Part shown: positions 32,881 through 45,188 of the stretch, one piece after another
Layout: each line of letters opens with the position of its first letter
How positions within the stretch are numbered: position 1 is the stretch's first letter
Assembly: GCA_022494885.1 (NCBI GenBank)
Contig: JAGVSM010000868.1
Location: forward strand, 1-64,000
Source of the DNA: Micrasema longulum
Taxonomy: Eukaryota; Arthropoda; Insecta; Trichoptera; Brachycentridae
DNA: 64,000 bases
Direction of reading: 5' to 3'
The notes under the pieces: generated by a model
Seen by the model: the letters and a program-made list of their open reading frames with translations, nothing else
Databases searched by the model: none
What the model was told of the DNA's origin: nothing
Translations under genes and position numbers: made by a program

Positions 32881-34740
32881 TGTTAAATTTTTAAATTTTT
32901 GTTCAGTTTTCTGAAGCGCAGGACTAATAATATTTCCTCATCAATAAAACAATATCACAAACGACGAGAATCGATTGAAACTTGTAAAATGGGTTTACAA
33001 AAAAATATTGTATTTTTCAATTTTAATTTAAACGGTCACAAGTTCGAAATTAAAACAAATCGTGACGTATTAGGGGCGTGGACAATGCAATGAATGGTAT
33101 TAACGTGAATTTAAAATTGAAAATTTATAGAGAGTATTTTATAGACTTTGAAAAAAAAAAATTAAAAATGTATATATATATGTGTGTATTTTTTAATTTT
33201 TTTTTTAAATAAGCTAAAGAAATGCAGTTAAAGGTTTAAAGCAGCTAGGTACAAAAAAGGGTGTTAATGTTATAAACTACAATTTGAAAGTATTTTATAA
33301 CATTATGTACCTGATGTGAGTTTTCTGTTTATCTGTGTAAAAAATCTGAAACAATGCATTATGTAAAAAATATATACATATCACACTAAAATAAAAGTGT
33401 AAAATGTCTTCCTCGGCACGAGTTTTCCCAGTGAGAAATATATTGTTTATTCAATTTTGTAATATATTTTTGTGAAGTATTAAATCATAAATAAATAAAT
33501 AAAATAAAACCAAAACAACAGAGAAGAGACGTTTTGTCTTTTTTTCCTTTTTCTACTTCAAGTTCAAAGAATAAGAACTATGGCAGATTTATTGCTAAAA
33601 GTAATATCTTCCAGCCAATCAAAAAAACAGACTGGTCAAAAGAAGAGTTTGTCAGAATGTTGTACTAAAATAATATAAATATAGATCAAAAGTTACACAC
33701 ATAAAACAAAACAACTAATTAATTAATTAAATTAAAATGAATAGACCTTGTGCCTTTGTTGTTCCAATTTCGACGGTTGGGACGGTGTTAATGTCCTGCA
33801 GAAATATGCTGTCGTCTTTCTGTGCAATACTGTTAGATTTCCATAATTTATTGCATTGGATTCTATATAAAACGATGACCCCGCTTTATTGGTCGTTGCT
33901 ATATTTCACGTGAAATGTTTTAGCACGTGTGTGTCATCGGTTGTGGTCTATGAACCCCACAGAATGTATTGAGAATTTTAAAAATAATACTCCTTCAATC
34001 AGAAAAAGGGTTAGTAAAGGATCCCAACACCTACTCTTTGCTTTATTTGTCTACTTGTATGAAGTTTATTATCCCATTTAGAAGTATCTTATAATTCTAA
34101 CTAAATGTTGTTACTTTGTCCTCCAAGTAAACACCCCTGTTTTTAAATATCCATTTCATATTTGGACCCTTTAATCTTTCTACCCATTAATCTTTGGACC
34201 CATTTCATATAAAGGTGAAAATCTACACGGCACGATAAAATAACTAAGGGTGGGTTCATAATTATTGTAGAATAATATTTATTTTAAATTTATTTAATGC
34301 CAGAAAAAAACACTAACAAGTACACCATGAGACCGACTAATCTCCTCTCGATTTTCTTTGGTAGGATTTTTATCCGAAAGTAGCCGCTCAATAAATATTG
34401 TCGGTTTGTTTTACAGTGAAAAACTAAAAAAGTACGGGACAGATTTACTCGTGTTTTTTTGTAAAAAAATCAATGTTATCTTGGAAAGGTTTAAAGTCAT
34501 TCATTTTTCTATTTAAATCGTCGAAAAAATGCTAGAGGTCTAAATTAATATTCAAGGCTATCATAAGTAATTGCTAAAAGTCGAAAGCAATTAATTGTAA
34601 CAACATTTTGTACAGGAATAGTTATTACGTAGGTACTTAAGATTTTTTACTATTATTAATGATCCAACAAACCAGTCTGTTTCTAAGGTTAAGTTTAGAG
34701 AGTGATTTGAATTAAAACCAGTAGATGCTGCTGTTATTTT
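32881..34740. other. Non-coding intron
   Basis: No convincing gene. At 33400-33510 a LINE-like 3' end on the plus strand (CTTCCTCGGCACGAG then TAAATAAATAAATAAAATAA) is visible. Related CTCGGCAC/GTGCCGAG motifs lie near 38980 and 40735. Confidence 0.4.
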
Positions 34741-35395
34741 GACAATTATTAATGATATACAATGCTTTTATACTTCCGCACTTTGTATATGGATTAGTAA
34801 TATGGTCACAATGTAGTAAACAGATGCAAGAATCAATACAAAGAACAATAAATAAAACACTTAAAGTAACATTTAATTTTAATGAATATACTAGGACCAC
34901 ATATTTACATAGAATAACAAAAATGCTCAATCTGGAGGAATTGATCTACACAAAAAAAAAAGATATTTAATATGAAAAAGAATAAAATAAAGACAAATAT
35001 TAAATTTAATTTTAACTACAACAAACATAAAATAAATACAAGAGCATCAAATAATTTAACTTGCGAACAACCTAGGACCATCAGAAAAAAAAAAAACAGT
35101 TTTTTGTATACATCAATAAATTTTTACAATTCACTTTCTAATGATCTAAAAAATATACTAAACATGTACGTACTTAAAAAACTCCTAAATAAAACTGTTC
35201 TTACAGCCCGTGTGACGAGTGATATGTGATGTTATTTTATCATTTTTTTATTTAAACTATTGTGTTATTATATAATATAATATCCCCTCATACCAGCACT
35301 TTTGCTGATTGGGAATATTTCGTACAAATAAAATATGTAATATGTAAAGTTTAAAAACCTTGTATTTTGTCATAAATAAATAAAAAAATTATTAC
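34741..35395 (+). pseudogene. CR1-like LINE ORF2 C-terminus and 3' UTR
   Basis: Encodes FILPHFVYGLVIWSQ (P....YG..IW motif), MQESIQRTINKTLKVTFNFN, then, after a stop, NYNKHKINTRASNN and FYNSLSNDLKN. The 3' UTR ends in CATAAATAAATAAAAAAA near 35390. The RT catalytic part is missing. It is the same lineage as the scrap at 18.4 kb. Confidence 0.8.
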
Positions 35396-36152
35396 ATTTA
35401 TTTACATTCTTACTTTTACACTAAATTTTGAAAAGTTTGGTAATACTGATTTTCCTAAATTTCGTCGTGCTCAATATTAGTTTAGACATTGTGAGCATTG
35501 AGGATGTTCAATATTTATTATTGGAATATAAAATGGGCGAAGCAGGTTTGCTTCAGCAAACGGGTTTCAAATGGGTTGAGGCATTCAAATTGATTTTAAG
35601 GGTGAACGAAATGTAGATAGTAAAATAAAAAAAATTACTTTAATTTCAGGAAGCCTAGCAAAAAATAAGAATATTTATTTTAAATAAAGGACCGTTTGCT
35701 GGTAAGAGGAAGATGCCAATAATTCAAAGGAGAGCTGAAAAATCACCCTTTTCCGTAACAAAAAATCTACGACGACTTATTAAGGAACAGCAAGTTAACC
35801 GAAATCACAGATTTTCAAAGATAGCGGAAAGCACAAATGATAAAAAAATCAGATAGCAATGATGATATTATTATTGTACTAAAAAACTTTTACGTCTAGT
35901 TGTATCGAGCAGCGATGAGGAAGAAAATTAGTATGTCATTATTTAAAAAATAAAAAAAAAAATACTTTTTATTTATTTACTCGAAAAAATATTTGTTGTG
36001 AATTTTTTTGAAACTCAGGCCCCCTTTATTTATTGGCTTCAAGTCTCATATGACCAGGTATTTTATAGGAAACCATCTACCGTGTAGTTAAAGGATTACC
36101 TCTACAATAATCGATATGAATTATTTAATTAGAGCATGATTATGGCATAGCC
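35396..36152. other. Non-coding or unidentified
   Basis: A frame at about 35690-35855 encodes a basic stretch (GKRKMPIIQRRAEKSPFSV, LRRLIKEQQVNRNHRFS) of no recognised family; it may be a TE relic. Confidence 0.3.
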
Positions 36153-36570
36153 AAAACCCGTACGACTTTTGCTCAGAGACATCTCTCATTTATCGCACCG
36201 AGAGTGTTCAATATTTTGAAAGAACGTATTAAACTCTCAAGGACAAAAAATACTTTCAATAAAGGAGTTAAGGACTGGATTTTCCTTAGTTGGAGGGATT
36301 TGAGTGGGAAACTCCTTGATAATTTTCCAAATCCGGAAGTTTAATGTTGACCATATTGATGTGCCATACACTTGTATATGTTTTTTAAAATATATTTTAT
36401 AATTATTTTTTATGTTTCTAATCCTAAATTTGTAGTGATATACTCATGTGTCTGTGTCATATAATTGCTCGTCCCATCTCAACACGGGACTTTTAGTCCC
36501 TTGGAGTTGGGACTTATTGTCTCAAATAATGTACAATAACCTTATGTATGTAAATAAATAAAATTGTGTT
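36153..36570 (+). pseudogene. LINE ORF2 extreme C-terminus and 3' UTR
   Basis: A frame of 63 residues to a stop at 36342-36344: KTRTTFAQRHLSFIAPRVFN, ILKERIKLS, FNKGVKDWIFLSWRDLSGK. The R..FA.R...IAPR.FN.L...I form is typical of the C-terminal tail of CR1/Jockey-type proteins. The 3' UTR holds GGACTTTTAGTCC and GGAGTTGGGACT motifs, and a TAAATAAATAAA end lies near 36562. Confidence 0.7.
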
Positions 36571-37030
36571 CTTAAGCTATGTAAGTTCTTAGCCTCAGTG
36601 GCGTGGATAAGGCGCCGCGCGCGATTTTTCATGTGGTTTGCAAGGAAGTCAAACCAGTTTGAAAAAAAGTTTTTTTTGTTTTGATTTTTTTGATTGGACT
36701 GCATTATTTATTTACTGTGCTTATGTAAAGGGCTTATATTTCATATAAATGGGTCTTTATATTTTCAGAAAAAAACCTTTATTTTATTTTTGAGTGTTGG
36801 GATCAGAAAGAATATTCTACACTCGTAGGGGGCCAATCAGGAACATCCTTAAATCAGAAAATCCACAAGAAACTTTAGCTGATTTCAGGGAGATTATTTT
36901 TTATTCCTTGCATGACCAGATAGCTATTTATTTTTTATACAAGTTCAGTTTCCAACGGTTGACTTTGTTTATGTGCAAATTTACACAAGCATCACAAAAC
37001 GTCATGTAACGCTCGTCAATATTAAATTAG

Positions 37031-37218
37031 TCGGGTTGTGGTCCTGTGGCTAGTGTCTCGGACCCACAGACTAAAGGTCCGTGGTTCAAATCCCACTCTA
37101 CCCCAACTTGATTCCATTTTCTAATAGTGAGTTATTTACAACTCGTTGAAAATGGCCCTCAAAATTAAATATTTGGGTAAATCATAAGAACGCAAATATT
37201 TCTTTTAAAAAAAAAAAT
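37031..37218 (+). mobile_element. SINE family A copy 2
   Basis: Well-preserved: TCGGGTTGTGGTCCTGTGGC, B-box-like GGTTCAAATCCCAC, TAGTGAGTTATTTACAACTC body, GGGTAAATCATAAGAACGC tail and poly(A). Flanking this region, TGGTTTGACTTCC (37228-37240) is inverted to GGAAGTCAAACCA (36644-36656). Confidence 0.85.
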
Positions 37219-37379
37219 TCAAAAAATTGGTTTGACTTCCCGGCAAACTGCGAAGTCAGACCTTGAAACGCTCGCAGTGTCACGCGCCGGCACCGTGCAC
37301 GTGTTGCAAAATGCTCGCCACTATAGCCATGCATTAAAACTAGCAATAGCAAAGTATTGCCGGGTTCAACTAGTATAAT

Positions 37380-38329
37380 ATTTATTTACCAAAGTACCGC
37401 CATTTCATAAAATTTATTTTATTTAGTTCTAACAGTGGAAGCATATGGACTGGTAAAACAATTGAATTTTCCTTAACTTTACCAATAAGAGACCCTAAAA
37501 CCAATAAAAAAAAACTAACAATCAATGAATTTATACATGTATATACATAATTAAAAATGACAAAAACGGAAGTAGACATTAACATAATACAAGATCGACT
37601 GGAATGAACTATACCATGCAAAATTCAAAAACAAGGCAATGACAAATCAGATTCAAATATTAAAGACAGTAACTTTACAAAGTTGAACAAGGGGAAATAA
37701 AAAAAAGAAAAAATATCTCTCTGAGATGAACAGTATCTAATAAGTAAATTAAATATGCGTGTTTAGCTTTAGATTCCTAAAAAAGCGGTGCCGTATTCTA
37801 ACGGTCGGGATGTTATCTAGTTATCTATACAAACCGATGGTTTCCTATTTATTGTATTTCCAAATTTTGTGTCATCAATGTGTCATTTGCAAAATAGCCT
37901 TCATGGCGGTACCAACAGTTTGGAAACGGTGTGTCGGAAAAAAGTGCCAACATGATTTGTACCATTCGAAATAAAAACTGTTTTATTGATTGAATAAAAT
38001 AATTAAATTTATTCTATAAGCACTAAATTTTGAAATGTACAGCCTGTAACATAATTCTTAAACACCTTACTCTCCTCCAAATGATAACTTTCGACATTGG
38101 AAGATACCTTGTTTTCAAAATATACCTTCTTATAATGCTTATTTTCTTTAGGTTGTTCATTTTCGATCGCAGTACGTCTTAGTTTTTTCCAAAAATATGG
38201 TTATAAAATTAGTTAATCAGTTGATAAAATGAGTGATTACGGGCGCTAGATAACGACACCGCTATCTATAAGTTGACATCTCTCGTCTCCACTAAGGCGA
38301 CCGTCTTGTTGCATATATTTATTTGCACC
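37380..38329. other. Non-coding intron
   Basis: No supported coding segment. Just left of it (37350-37375) GCCGGGTTCAACTAGTA resembles a common Helitron-like end. Confidence 0.35.
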
Positions 38330-38490
38330 GTAATAGGTCAGGAGGTCGATTATAGTGGTGAATTACAGCACAGAATACCCAGGCATGAGAAAAATCACAT
38401 TTAATTTTTGTGTCCTCACTAGATACCGAACCAGGAACCCGTCGTGCGAGAATCAAGCGTCTCAGCAACTTCACCATGTGGCCGTCATTA
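38330..38490 (-). mobile_element. SINE family B copy
   Basis: Body GAATTACAGCACAGAATACC and GAAAAATCACATTTAATTTT, and a degenerate head (AGATACCGAACCAGGAAC complement). It is homologous to 25675-25835. Confidence 0.7.
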
Positions 38491-39214
38491 TCAAAAGATA
38501 CTTAACAGATTGTAGAAAGTAAAATATGTAAGGATTTCTTATATAATTTTACATCAATTCAAATACTAAATAAATGTAAAACCACCCTTATTTACCATGT
38601 CTTGTGGATTTGGATGAAACGTGTGCATTGGGCCTATTGGATATACGTTATGCTGAACGCCTGAGTAATAAATAACAATTAATATTATCATTATTAAAAC
38701 CCAAATTATCTGTGTTGTCTCGGGTCAAATCTATGGATTACAAAGGGACAATAGAGTCTAATTATTACGAGGTACCCGAATATAGAACACAGCGTTAAGT
38801 CTATGCCTAATAATACATTAATATCCATAGTGTTGGATTTGCGGTTTTGTTAGTATCCGTCAATATATAATTCAATGCTTAATAATTAATTATTTGTTTA
38901 TTTATTTGTTCTTTTAAAATTAATGTATTACTTTTTTAAATTAAAGATTATGTGCACATTAAAGATAACTGTGGTGTCCAGTGCCGAGGAAGAGATTTTA
39001 TGTCGTTTTATTTAATTATTTATTAAGATAGTTCATAACATCTTAAGAACTAAATATAATTCATCACCTACCACAGCTTCAATTACATTCACAGAATAAG
39101 TAAATACCACAGATCAATGGGCCTCTGATAATATAGGTTCTATAATTTTAAACAAGATGGACGTTTTCAAATACTTTATTAAACTCTAGGTTTTAGAACA
39201 AACAAAAACAAAAC
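38491..39214. other. Non-coding intron
   Basis: AT-rich, nothing recognised except a GTGCCGAGGAAGAG motif near 38980 shared with LINE-like 3' regions elsewhere. Confidence 0.35.
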
Positions 39215-39500
39215 AAACAAACTCTCACGCGGTTTCTCCGTAGGGGTAGGCAGAAAGAATAGAATGTTACATCACTTTGTCTTTGCATACAGACCTCGCT
39301 TCCTCTAGATTAATTCTTACTCTTGACATGTCTATCTTCAAGTATTTAATGCACTTGCTCGTGCCATGTCTTTCGCGGTCTTCCTCGTTGCCTGCATTCA
39401 TCTACATTAACATCGTGTATCCCTTTAGCCGTCCTTTTGCTATCCATTCGCTCTACATGTCCAAACCAACGCAGCGTCCATTAATAAATTATACGCTCTT
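39215..39500 (-). pseudogene. RTE-type LINE ORF C-terminus
   Basis: The minus strand has the frame-broken sequence of the same protein end as 1961-2310: CVGLDM-, GRPRKTWHEQVH-, LEEARSVCKDKVM and ILSAYPYGETA. It is closely similar to the 2-kb copy at DNA level (TGGTTTGGACATGTAGAGCG). The catalytic region is absent. Confidence 0.7.
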
Positions 39501-39609
39501 AAATTGCTTGATATTGCTCTTAAACGGAGGCTTGAGAAAGGTCTTGTTTGTTTTGTGTTCTTACCGGGAATCGAACCCAGAACCATTTGCGCGAAAAAAT
39601 AAATTTTTC

Positions 39610-39890
39610 AGGCGTTGCCTAGTATGTAGGTGAAATAACTCGATTAGACGAATCTCACCCGCATAAATAACGGTTTCACCTCTTTAACTTCACAAACATA
39701 AACAGATGAATGAATTGAAGGAATATAGATATTAAAATATGGGCAGAATAGTGAATGTTACACAGTGTGTAAATTGGCCACACAAACCAGTCAAAGACAA
39801 GTCATAAGCCCTGTAGATACCTAGACTTCTATATTACCTTATCCTCAATGTTTTTCATCTCTGTTGTAATATGTTTATTTAGTTTTTGTC
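39610..39890 (-). repeat. Family D copy
   Basis: A single unit in reverse orientation: GGCGTTGCCTAGTATGTAGG, ATCTCACCCGCATAAATAA, ACACAGTGTGTAAATTGGCC, CATCTCTGTTGTAATATG. Confidence 0.85.
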
Positions 39891-40430
39891 GCATTAAATG
39901 TTATCATCTGTAACTAAACTAATGAAAACTTAATTGTTATTTTTATAAATATAAGACAATCTTTGTTATTACTACTTATTATGTATGATGACTCGATGAT
40001 TTCTGAATAAAATTAAATTAAAAATACTAAAAATGTTGCCGGTTTAATTTTTTATTAGGTCATCATGATTTTGATATTCCCTTCTTAAAAATATTAGCAT
40101 ATCTTTTTTTACGTTTGTAATTTTAATGAACTTTAAAATCCAGCATTTGTACCAAAATATTTTGACGTATCTAAAACAAATATTGTTAAAGAATTGATAT
40201 ATCTACATTAAATTGATCTATCAATTACCGAATGATTTAGTTGTGGATTATATTCATTTATTATACCGTATTTAATTATTTGAATAATTTGTGTACATTA
40301 ATGTCGTCTATATATAAAGATGATTGTCTATACATAATTAAATTAATGAATTCTGCCTTCGGCACACAAACTTTACTATCAGAACATGTCTCTGTTCACA
40401 ATATACAGCTTAACGTTTTTCAGAGTATCA
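39891..40430. other. Non-coding intron
   Basis: Nothing recognised. Confidence 0.35.
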
Positions 40431-40804
40431 ATCTACACCACTGGCTCTTAAACTTATATAACCTACTGCCCCATTTTTAGAGGAATAATTACTCAAGGCC
40501 CCCTATATATTTTCTTCAAAATTTACGTAATACTAAAAAATGCCTTGATTTTATTTATATTCAACTCTAGGATGTTATAATTGAATAAGATTGTCTAGAT
40601 TATATTTATAATAATTTTTATTACTTACTAAAAGCAGACAGCTTTTACTTGCTTGCGCTTATTATTATTATTTTATTTTTTTACATTAAAAACAATTACA
40701 AATAATAAAAATAATGTGTCCTGACTGAGTCACTCGTGCCGAGGACACTTAACAACATATTTAATTTTTTTACGCGTGCGAATATACAAAGAAGACTTAA
40801 TAAT

Positions 40805-40862
40805 AAAAATTGAAATATTTGTGTAAATAATAAGAACGCTAATATTTCTTTTAATTAAAAAC
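40805..40862 (+). mobile_element. SINE family A tail fragment
   Basis: AATATTTGTGTAAATAATAA and GAACGCTAATATTTCTTTTA match the 3' tail of family A. Confidence 0.6.
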
Positions 40863-41235
40863 AATTAATAATTTAGTTAAAATGAGAAACTTCAGCCCTA
40901 CGGGAAATTGGACACAAAAATGTTTTCTTGCGCGCGATAAAAAATAGAGCATTAAATTGTGGGGTAAAATTTTTTAAAAATGTACAAATGAACTAATTTT
41001 TTTAAAACAAAAACTCACTTCTTTGAAAGACGTCACTGGTTTATATGAACCATCCAATGATATGAGAGCTTTGAAGGATATCCGGTTTGATCACCGTAAG
41101 CGAATCAATCGGAATAACTGTCAAAGAACAACCTCTGACGTCACTCGTGGAGTTATTTCTGAAATACAAAACTTTTAAAAATCATAGCGCTGATAATACG
41201 ATTTACAAAAATAATAATAAAAAATGGCTTAATTT
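40863..41235 (-). repeat. Repeat family F, copy 3
   Basis: Reverse-oriented: GAAACTTCAGCCCTACGGG, GGATATCCGGTTTGATC, CTGACGTCACTCG, AAAATCATAGCGCTGATAA. It lies inside the hAT remnant. Confidence 0.8.
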
Positions 41236-41284
41236 AATATTCAGTTAAAAAATAAAAAAAAATAAAAGAAAGACACTGAGCTTC

Positions 41285-41565
41285 CTCATTAGGTATGTTA
41301 GTCACGTAATGTAATGGTCAGCGCGTCTACTTACCGTGCAGGAGGTCTCGGGTTCGATTTCTGACATGGTTGATATGAAATATTTATTTAAAATTGTGTT
41401 TTCACACTAGAATATTTCATAGTCCCTGAACTAAACTTGAAGCGTAAAACTAATCATCTTACCTTCATGTAGCAAAAATGATTAAGATACGCTTCGATAA
41501 GTGTACCAATGCAGTGCCCTATCCACCCTTAGGCGCGGAAAGGCAATTATGATGATAATGATGAG
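41285..41565 (+). mobile_element. SINE family C, fullest copy
   Basis: Head: GTAATGGTCAGCGCGTCTAC (A-box region) and GGTTCGATTTC (B box). Then the body AGAATATTTCATAGTCCCTG and CTTACCTTCATGTAGCAAA. The tail is AGGCGCGGAAAGGCAATTATGATGATAATGATGA. Pol III-transcribed SINE architecture. It is the reference for about ten related copies in this window. Confidence 0.85.
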
Positions 41566-41769
41566 ATGTACATATTAATTATTATTTTTGTGTTTCGGAT
41601 TGAATAAATTGTGAGGATATTCGGTGACAGGGAATTTCGATAAATAAGTGTTTGAACATTGTTTTCCTATTACTGTCTTAAATATGCCTTCCTTATGCTA
41701 TGCAAAAAAGATAACTGCATTTTGCACCTTTTATGTCTAACAAAAATAAACAAAATCGACGTTCTGTTG

Positions 41770-42240
41770 TCATGAAAAAAGATGGTGAACTTTAGTCTTC
41801 CTGTCCTTGTCTTATTTTAGAAAGTTGTATATGATATTTTTCTGATATTCTCGTATTATGTCCATGTTTACTACAATTTTTTACAAGTTTTAGTTCTTCA
41901 TCTACAATTACATTAGTGGCTAATTTATGGATAAATTTTAATTATTTTAGTTGAAAAAGTTCAGTTATATTTAATTGTTTAGTGTGTTTAAAAAGTTCTC
42001 TAGGTGCTGTTAGATAGGGAAGGTCATATACTAACTATAATATTTTATTTTGTTGTCTTTGTAGTCTGTTTATGTTATTTTGATATCCTGTTCCCCATAA
42101 GTAGTTGCATATAACACATTTCAACTTTTACATAGGCTTCATACATTAGAATTTTTTCCGTTTTTGTCGGATCAAAATTTTTGTTTTTTAAAAAAAGATT
42201 CGATAATTTAGCGCGCTTACTAGAAAATTTGGATCTCATC
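41770..42240 (-). pseudogene. LINE reverse-transcriptase C-terminal fragment
   Basis: The minus strand is homologous to 62520-63100. It shows MYEAYVKVE-like, CYMQLLMGN..., PTKELFKHTK-like segments broken by indels. It is nested in the hAT remnant. Confidence 0.6.
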
Positions 42241-42412
42241 TCGGACATCAATAAATACTTTTCATTTTTAAAATGTTAATATATTATTATTTCATTGCCC
42301 CCTTTTTGTACACGATTCCCCCTACTTCCCCCAAGATCAGCACTCCCCTTTTGTCCCTTTTAGCGCCCCCAGGGGGGCAGATGCGCTCACTTTGGGAACC
42401 TGTGATCTACGC

Positions 42413-43167
42413 GATGCCATTACGAGGGTGAATTTCTAGTCATACATAAAATGAATAACATGTAACAATAGAGTGGAGAATATTTTAGAGACGAGAATTT
42501 AGAATTTTTTTTGCCTGTGTCCAGGGGGGTGAAAAATTTAGTTATTTGTGTGCTATGAAACCAGAATTTAGGACAAGTCATTTAAAATTGGCTATTCCCA
42601 GGTAAAAATCCAGAAATATCGTGGTGTACCAATTGGCGTGATCGCTTTAATGTTTTTGGTTCTATTCCTGGAAAAGTCGATATAAAATATTTTTTTATAC
42701 GGTGATTTGACAACGCAATATTTCAAGGATACTGTCATTCTATTTCATGATCATATTGCAAACACAAACATGAGGAAGAATGTCAATATCCGACAAAGGC
42801 CTTTCATATAATTTTTCAAACTCACAGAAAAGGGGCAATGAAACTAGTAGATTTCAATTAAACTAAAATCGCGATATATGACGTTAAAAAATTTAAATCA
42901 GCACATCGTTTTTTTTATTTTTATTTAATGCATAAAATACACAACTTCATATAGACACAATTATATGTATTTTATGTCCCAAATTGTTAGAAAATTCCGT
43001 GTTAAGTCGGGAATCTTCGATATATAAATCAAAAATATTTATTTACATATTAAAACAATACAGGTAATCAAAACAATATGCAAAATAATCAAAACAATAT
43101 TTAAAATAATAAAAGAAAAATAAACAAAATAATAATAGAAAAATAAAAATTATAAAAATTTATAATA
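42413..43167. other. Non-coding intron
   Basis: Nothing recognised. AT-rich, with AAAATAATCAAAACAATA-type repeats near 43060-43130. Confidence 0.35.
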
Positions 43168-43232
43168 CATGTCGTTTAACTCTTAAAAAACTGTGGTAAA
43201 TAATCCTTTTGCGCGCGGTGATGTAACATCGT
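43168..43232 (+). repeat. Repeat family E, left-end fragment
   Basis: CTCTTAAAAAACTGTGGTAA, then TTTTGCGCGCGGTGATGTAA, matching the left ends at 3563 and 63197. It is followed by unrelated sequence to 43620 with no recognised identity. Confidence 0.8.
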
Positions 43233-43980
43233 GTTACCACTAGCTATGGTGCTGTTCCTTCCTGAATGAGGAAAGGTAAGTAATGTTGGATGGTCTGATG
43301 GATGTTACCAGACCTGTCTGGAATCCTGACAGATTCAAAAACAGTAAGAATTTCAGTATTTTTTTGGTTTGTTGGTTCTAGGGTCTAAAAATGAGAGACT
43401 CTCAGGAGTGCCCCATAATGTGGTGAGCGATGTTTGCCGAACTCTCGTGTATGAGGGAATATGCAGAATGGTTGGTGAATTTCGTACATTGTCAAAAAAG
43501 CCCAATGTCTCACGCACTGAACAAAAATTCAGGTCATTCTTTCGCTTTAAAGATAAGTAGTTTTGCATTTCTAACCCATGGTGTCAAAATTGTCAAACGT
43601 AGTACCTACTAACAATCCTATCACTCTGACTTAATTAAATTGGTGTAGTTAATAACCTTCAAATAAGCAGTGTCACATGCATAATGTTCGAATTCATCTT
43701 TTGGCGACTTGCATGAAGGGCGTCGGAGTTACAAATTAAAAAAATAATTACAATCTTATTCGAATTATAATCTTATTCGATTTTATTAAATTAATTAAAA
43801 TACTTAAATGAACAAAGACTTTTGTAACTGAATTTGAACATTTGTGTTTGCAATATGGACATAAGAAAACAATAACAGCTTGCCCACCACATACCGCACA
43901 CCGCATCTGAGGACATATGTCTCCTTAGTGGTGCTCACATACACGGAAAAGTTGATCGTTGCTGATAAAATACTAAATGT

Positions 43981-45182
43981 GCTGCTTATGACTTTGTCTT
44001 AAATCTACAAAAAAAAATAGATGTTGGTGAATTTGCTGCAGCTATATTTATAGACTTAAAAAAAGCTTTCGACACTGTGGACCATGAGATTCTATTGGAT
44101 AAGTTGAAACACTTAGGCATAGTTGGCATACCTTTGAAAATATTTCGAAACTATCTCACTGACAGATACTGTGCGGTTCAAATCGGAAAAGAATCTAGTG
44201 ATCTAGGTAGGATAACTTGTGGAGTTCCGCAGGGGTCAATCCTTGGTCCACTCTTGTTCCTTATTTATATTAATGATATCACTAAGTGGGGGTTAAAGGG
44301 GACTCTTCAATTGTATGCCGATGATACTGTCATTTTTTATCATAATAGTAACCTAAAAGAACTAGAAAAAATAATGAAGACAGATTTCGATAGTCTTGCC
44401 GACTGGATGCGATTAAACAAATTAAGTTTGAATATGAAAAAAACATCATATATGATTTTTGGGAACAAACAGGATTTGAAAATTAATATTTCTCTAGGAA
44501 CTGGCTATATTGAAAAGACCAATGTTACTAAATACTTAGGACTATATATTGACTCTCAACTTTCATGGAAATACCAATATGAACATGTTAAATCAAAATA
44601 GTACCCGTAACTGGCGTTTTGCATAGACTTCGTGGTCTGCTTCCTCACTCTGTTTTGTTTGCCGTCTATTACGCTATGATACATTCTCACCTATCCTATT
44701 TATGCTGTATTTGGGTTTTCGCTAACAAAAACCAGATTTCTGAGATTCAAGTTCTTCAAAACCGAGCTCTGAGAAGCATTCTTGGTTTGAAATGGGATTC
44801 CCATGTCAAGGATATTTATCGTAACACAAAAATACTTCCTTTCAAGGTAATGGCACTGTATGACATCACTAACACTATTTCAAACATCATAAACTTTTCT
44901 GCTCACACAAATTTAAAACTTACATTTAATCATGAAATTCACAACTATAATACACGACATGCAAAAAATCTTCACATTTCTAAATTTTGTTCCACGAAGT
45001 TCGGCAAAAGGTCTCTGGAATACATTGGTCGTATACAATTTAATAAACTGCCTGATGACCTTAAAAATGAAATGTCGAGTGGTAAATCTCAAAGACCAGA
45101 AATGAAGACCTATTTCTTGAATCTTTTTGAAAGTGATAGTTTTAGCTCAGTTTCTGTGAATAGTCTATATATTGTGTTTTAG
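43981..45182 (+). pseudogene. CR1-type LINE reverse transcriptase, one frameshift
   Basis: Best-preserved RT in the window. It begins within the fingers (AAYDFVLNLQKKIDVGEFAA) and reads FIDLKKAFDTVDHEIL (motif A), GVPQGSILGPLLFLIYINDI (motif B), QLYADDTVIFY (motif C, catalytic YADD intact), DWMRLNKLSLNMKKT and KYLGLYIDSQLSW. A one-base deletion near 44597-44600 shifts frame. The protein then continues VPVTGVLHRLRGLLP, HSHLSYLCCIWVFA, LQNRALRSILG, and the C-terminal HNYNTRHAKNLHIS and IQFNKLPDDLKN, stopping at 45182. The endonuclease and ORF1 are lost by 5' truncation. The 3' UTR (tandem repeats) and A-rich tail end near 45587. Confidence 0.92.
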
Positions 45183-45188
45183 GTTTAA

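Larger units (their letters stand above)
40431..42412. mobile_element. hAT element remnant with nested insertions
   Basis: The 8-bp duplications ATCTACAC (40431-40438) and ATCTACGC (42405-42412) flank a 1966-bp interval. Its ends are CACTGGCTCTTAAACTT and, on the other strand, CACAGGTTCCCAAAGTG, typical hAT-type termini (CA..GGTTCCCAAA). Both sub-termini carry GCCCC-rich blocks. No transposase is visible. The interior is occupied by a SINE A tail, repeat F, a full SINE C and a LINE fragment. Confidence 0.7.

Noticed and set aside
35428..35616. 62-residue frame with a hydrophobic N-terminus
   Set aside because: No ATG start, no cleavage-site context and no recognised family; probably chance.
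43369..43560. 63-residue frame VPHNVVSDVCRTLVYEG
   Set aside because: Starts from a TTG, overlaps frames on both strands, and has no recognised domain; kept as unidentified sequence.
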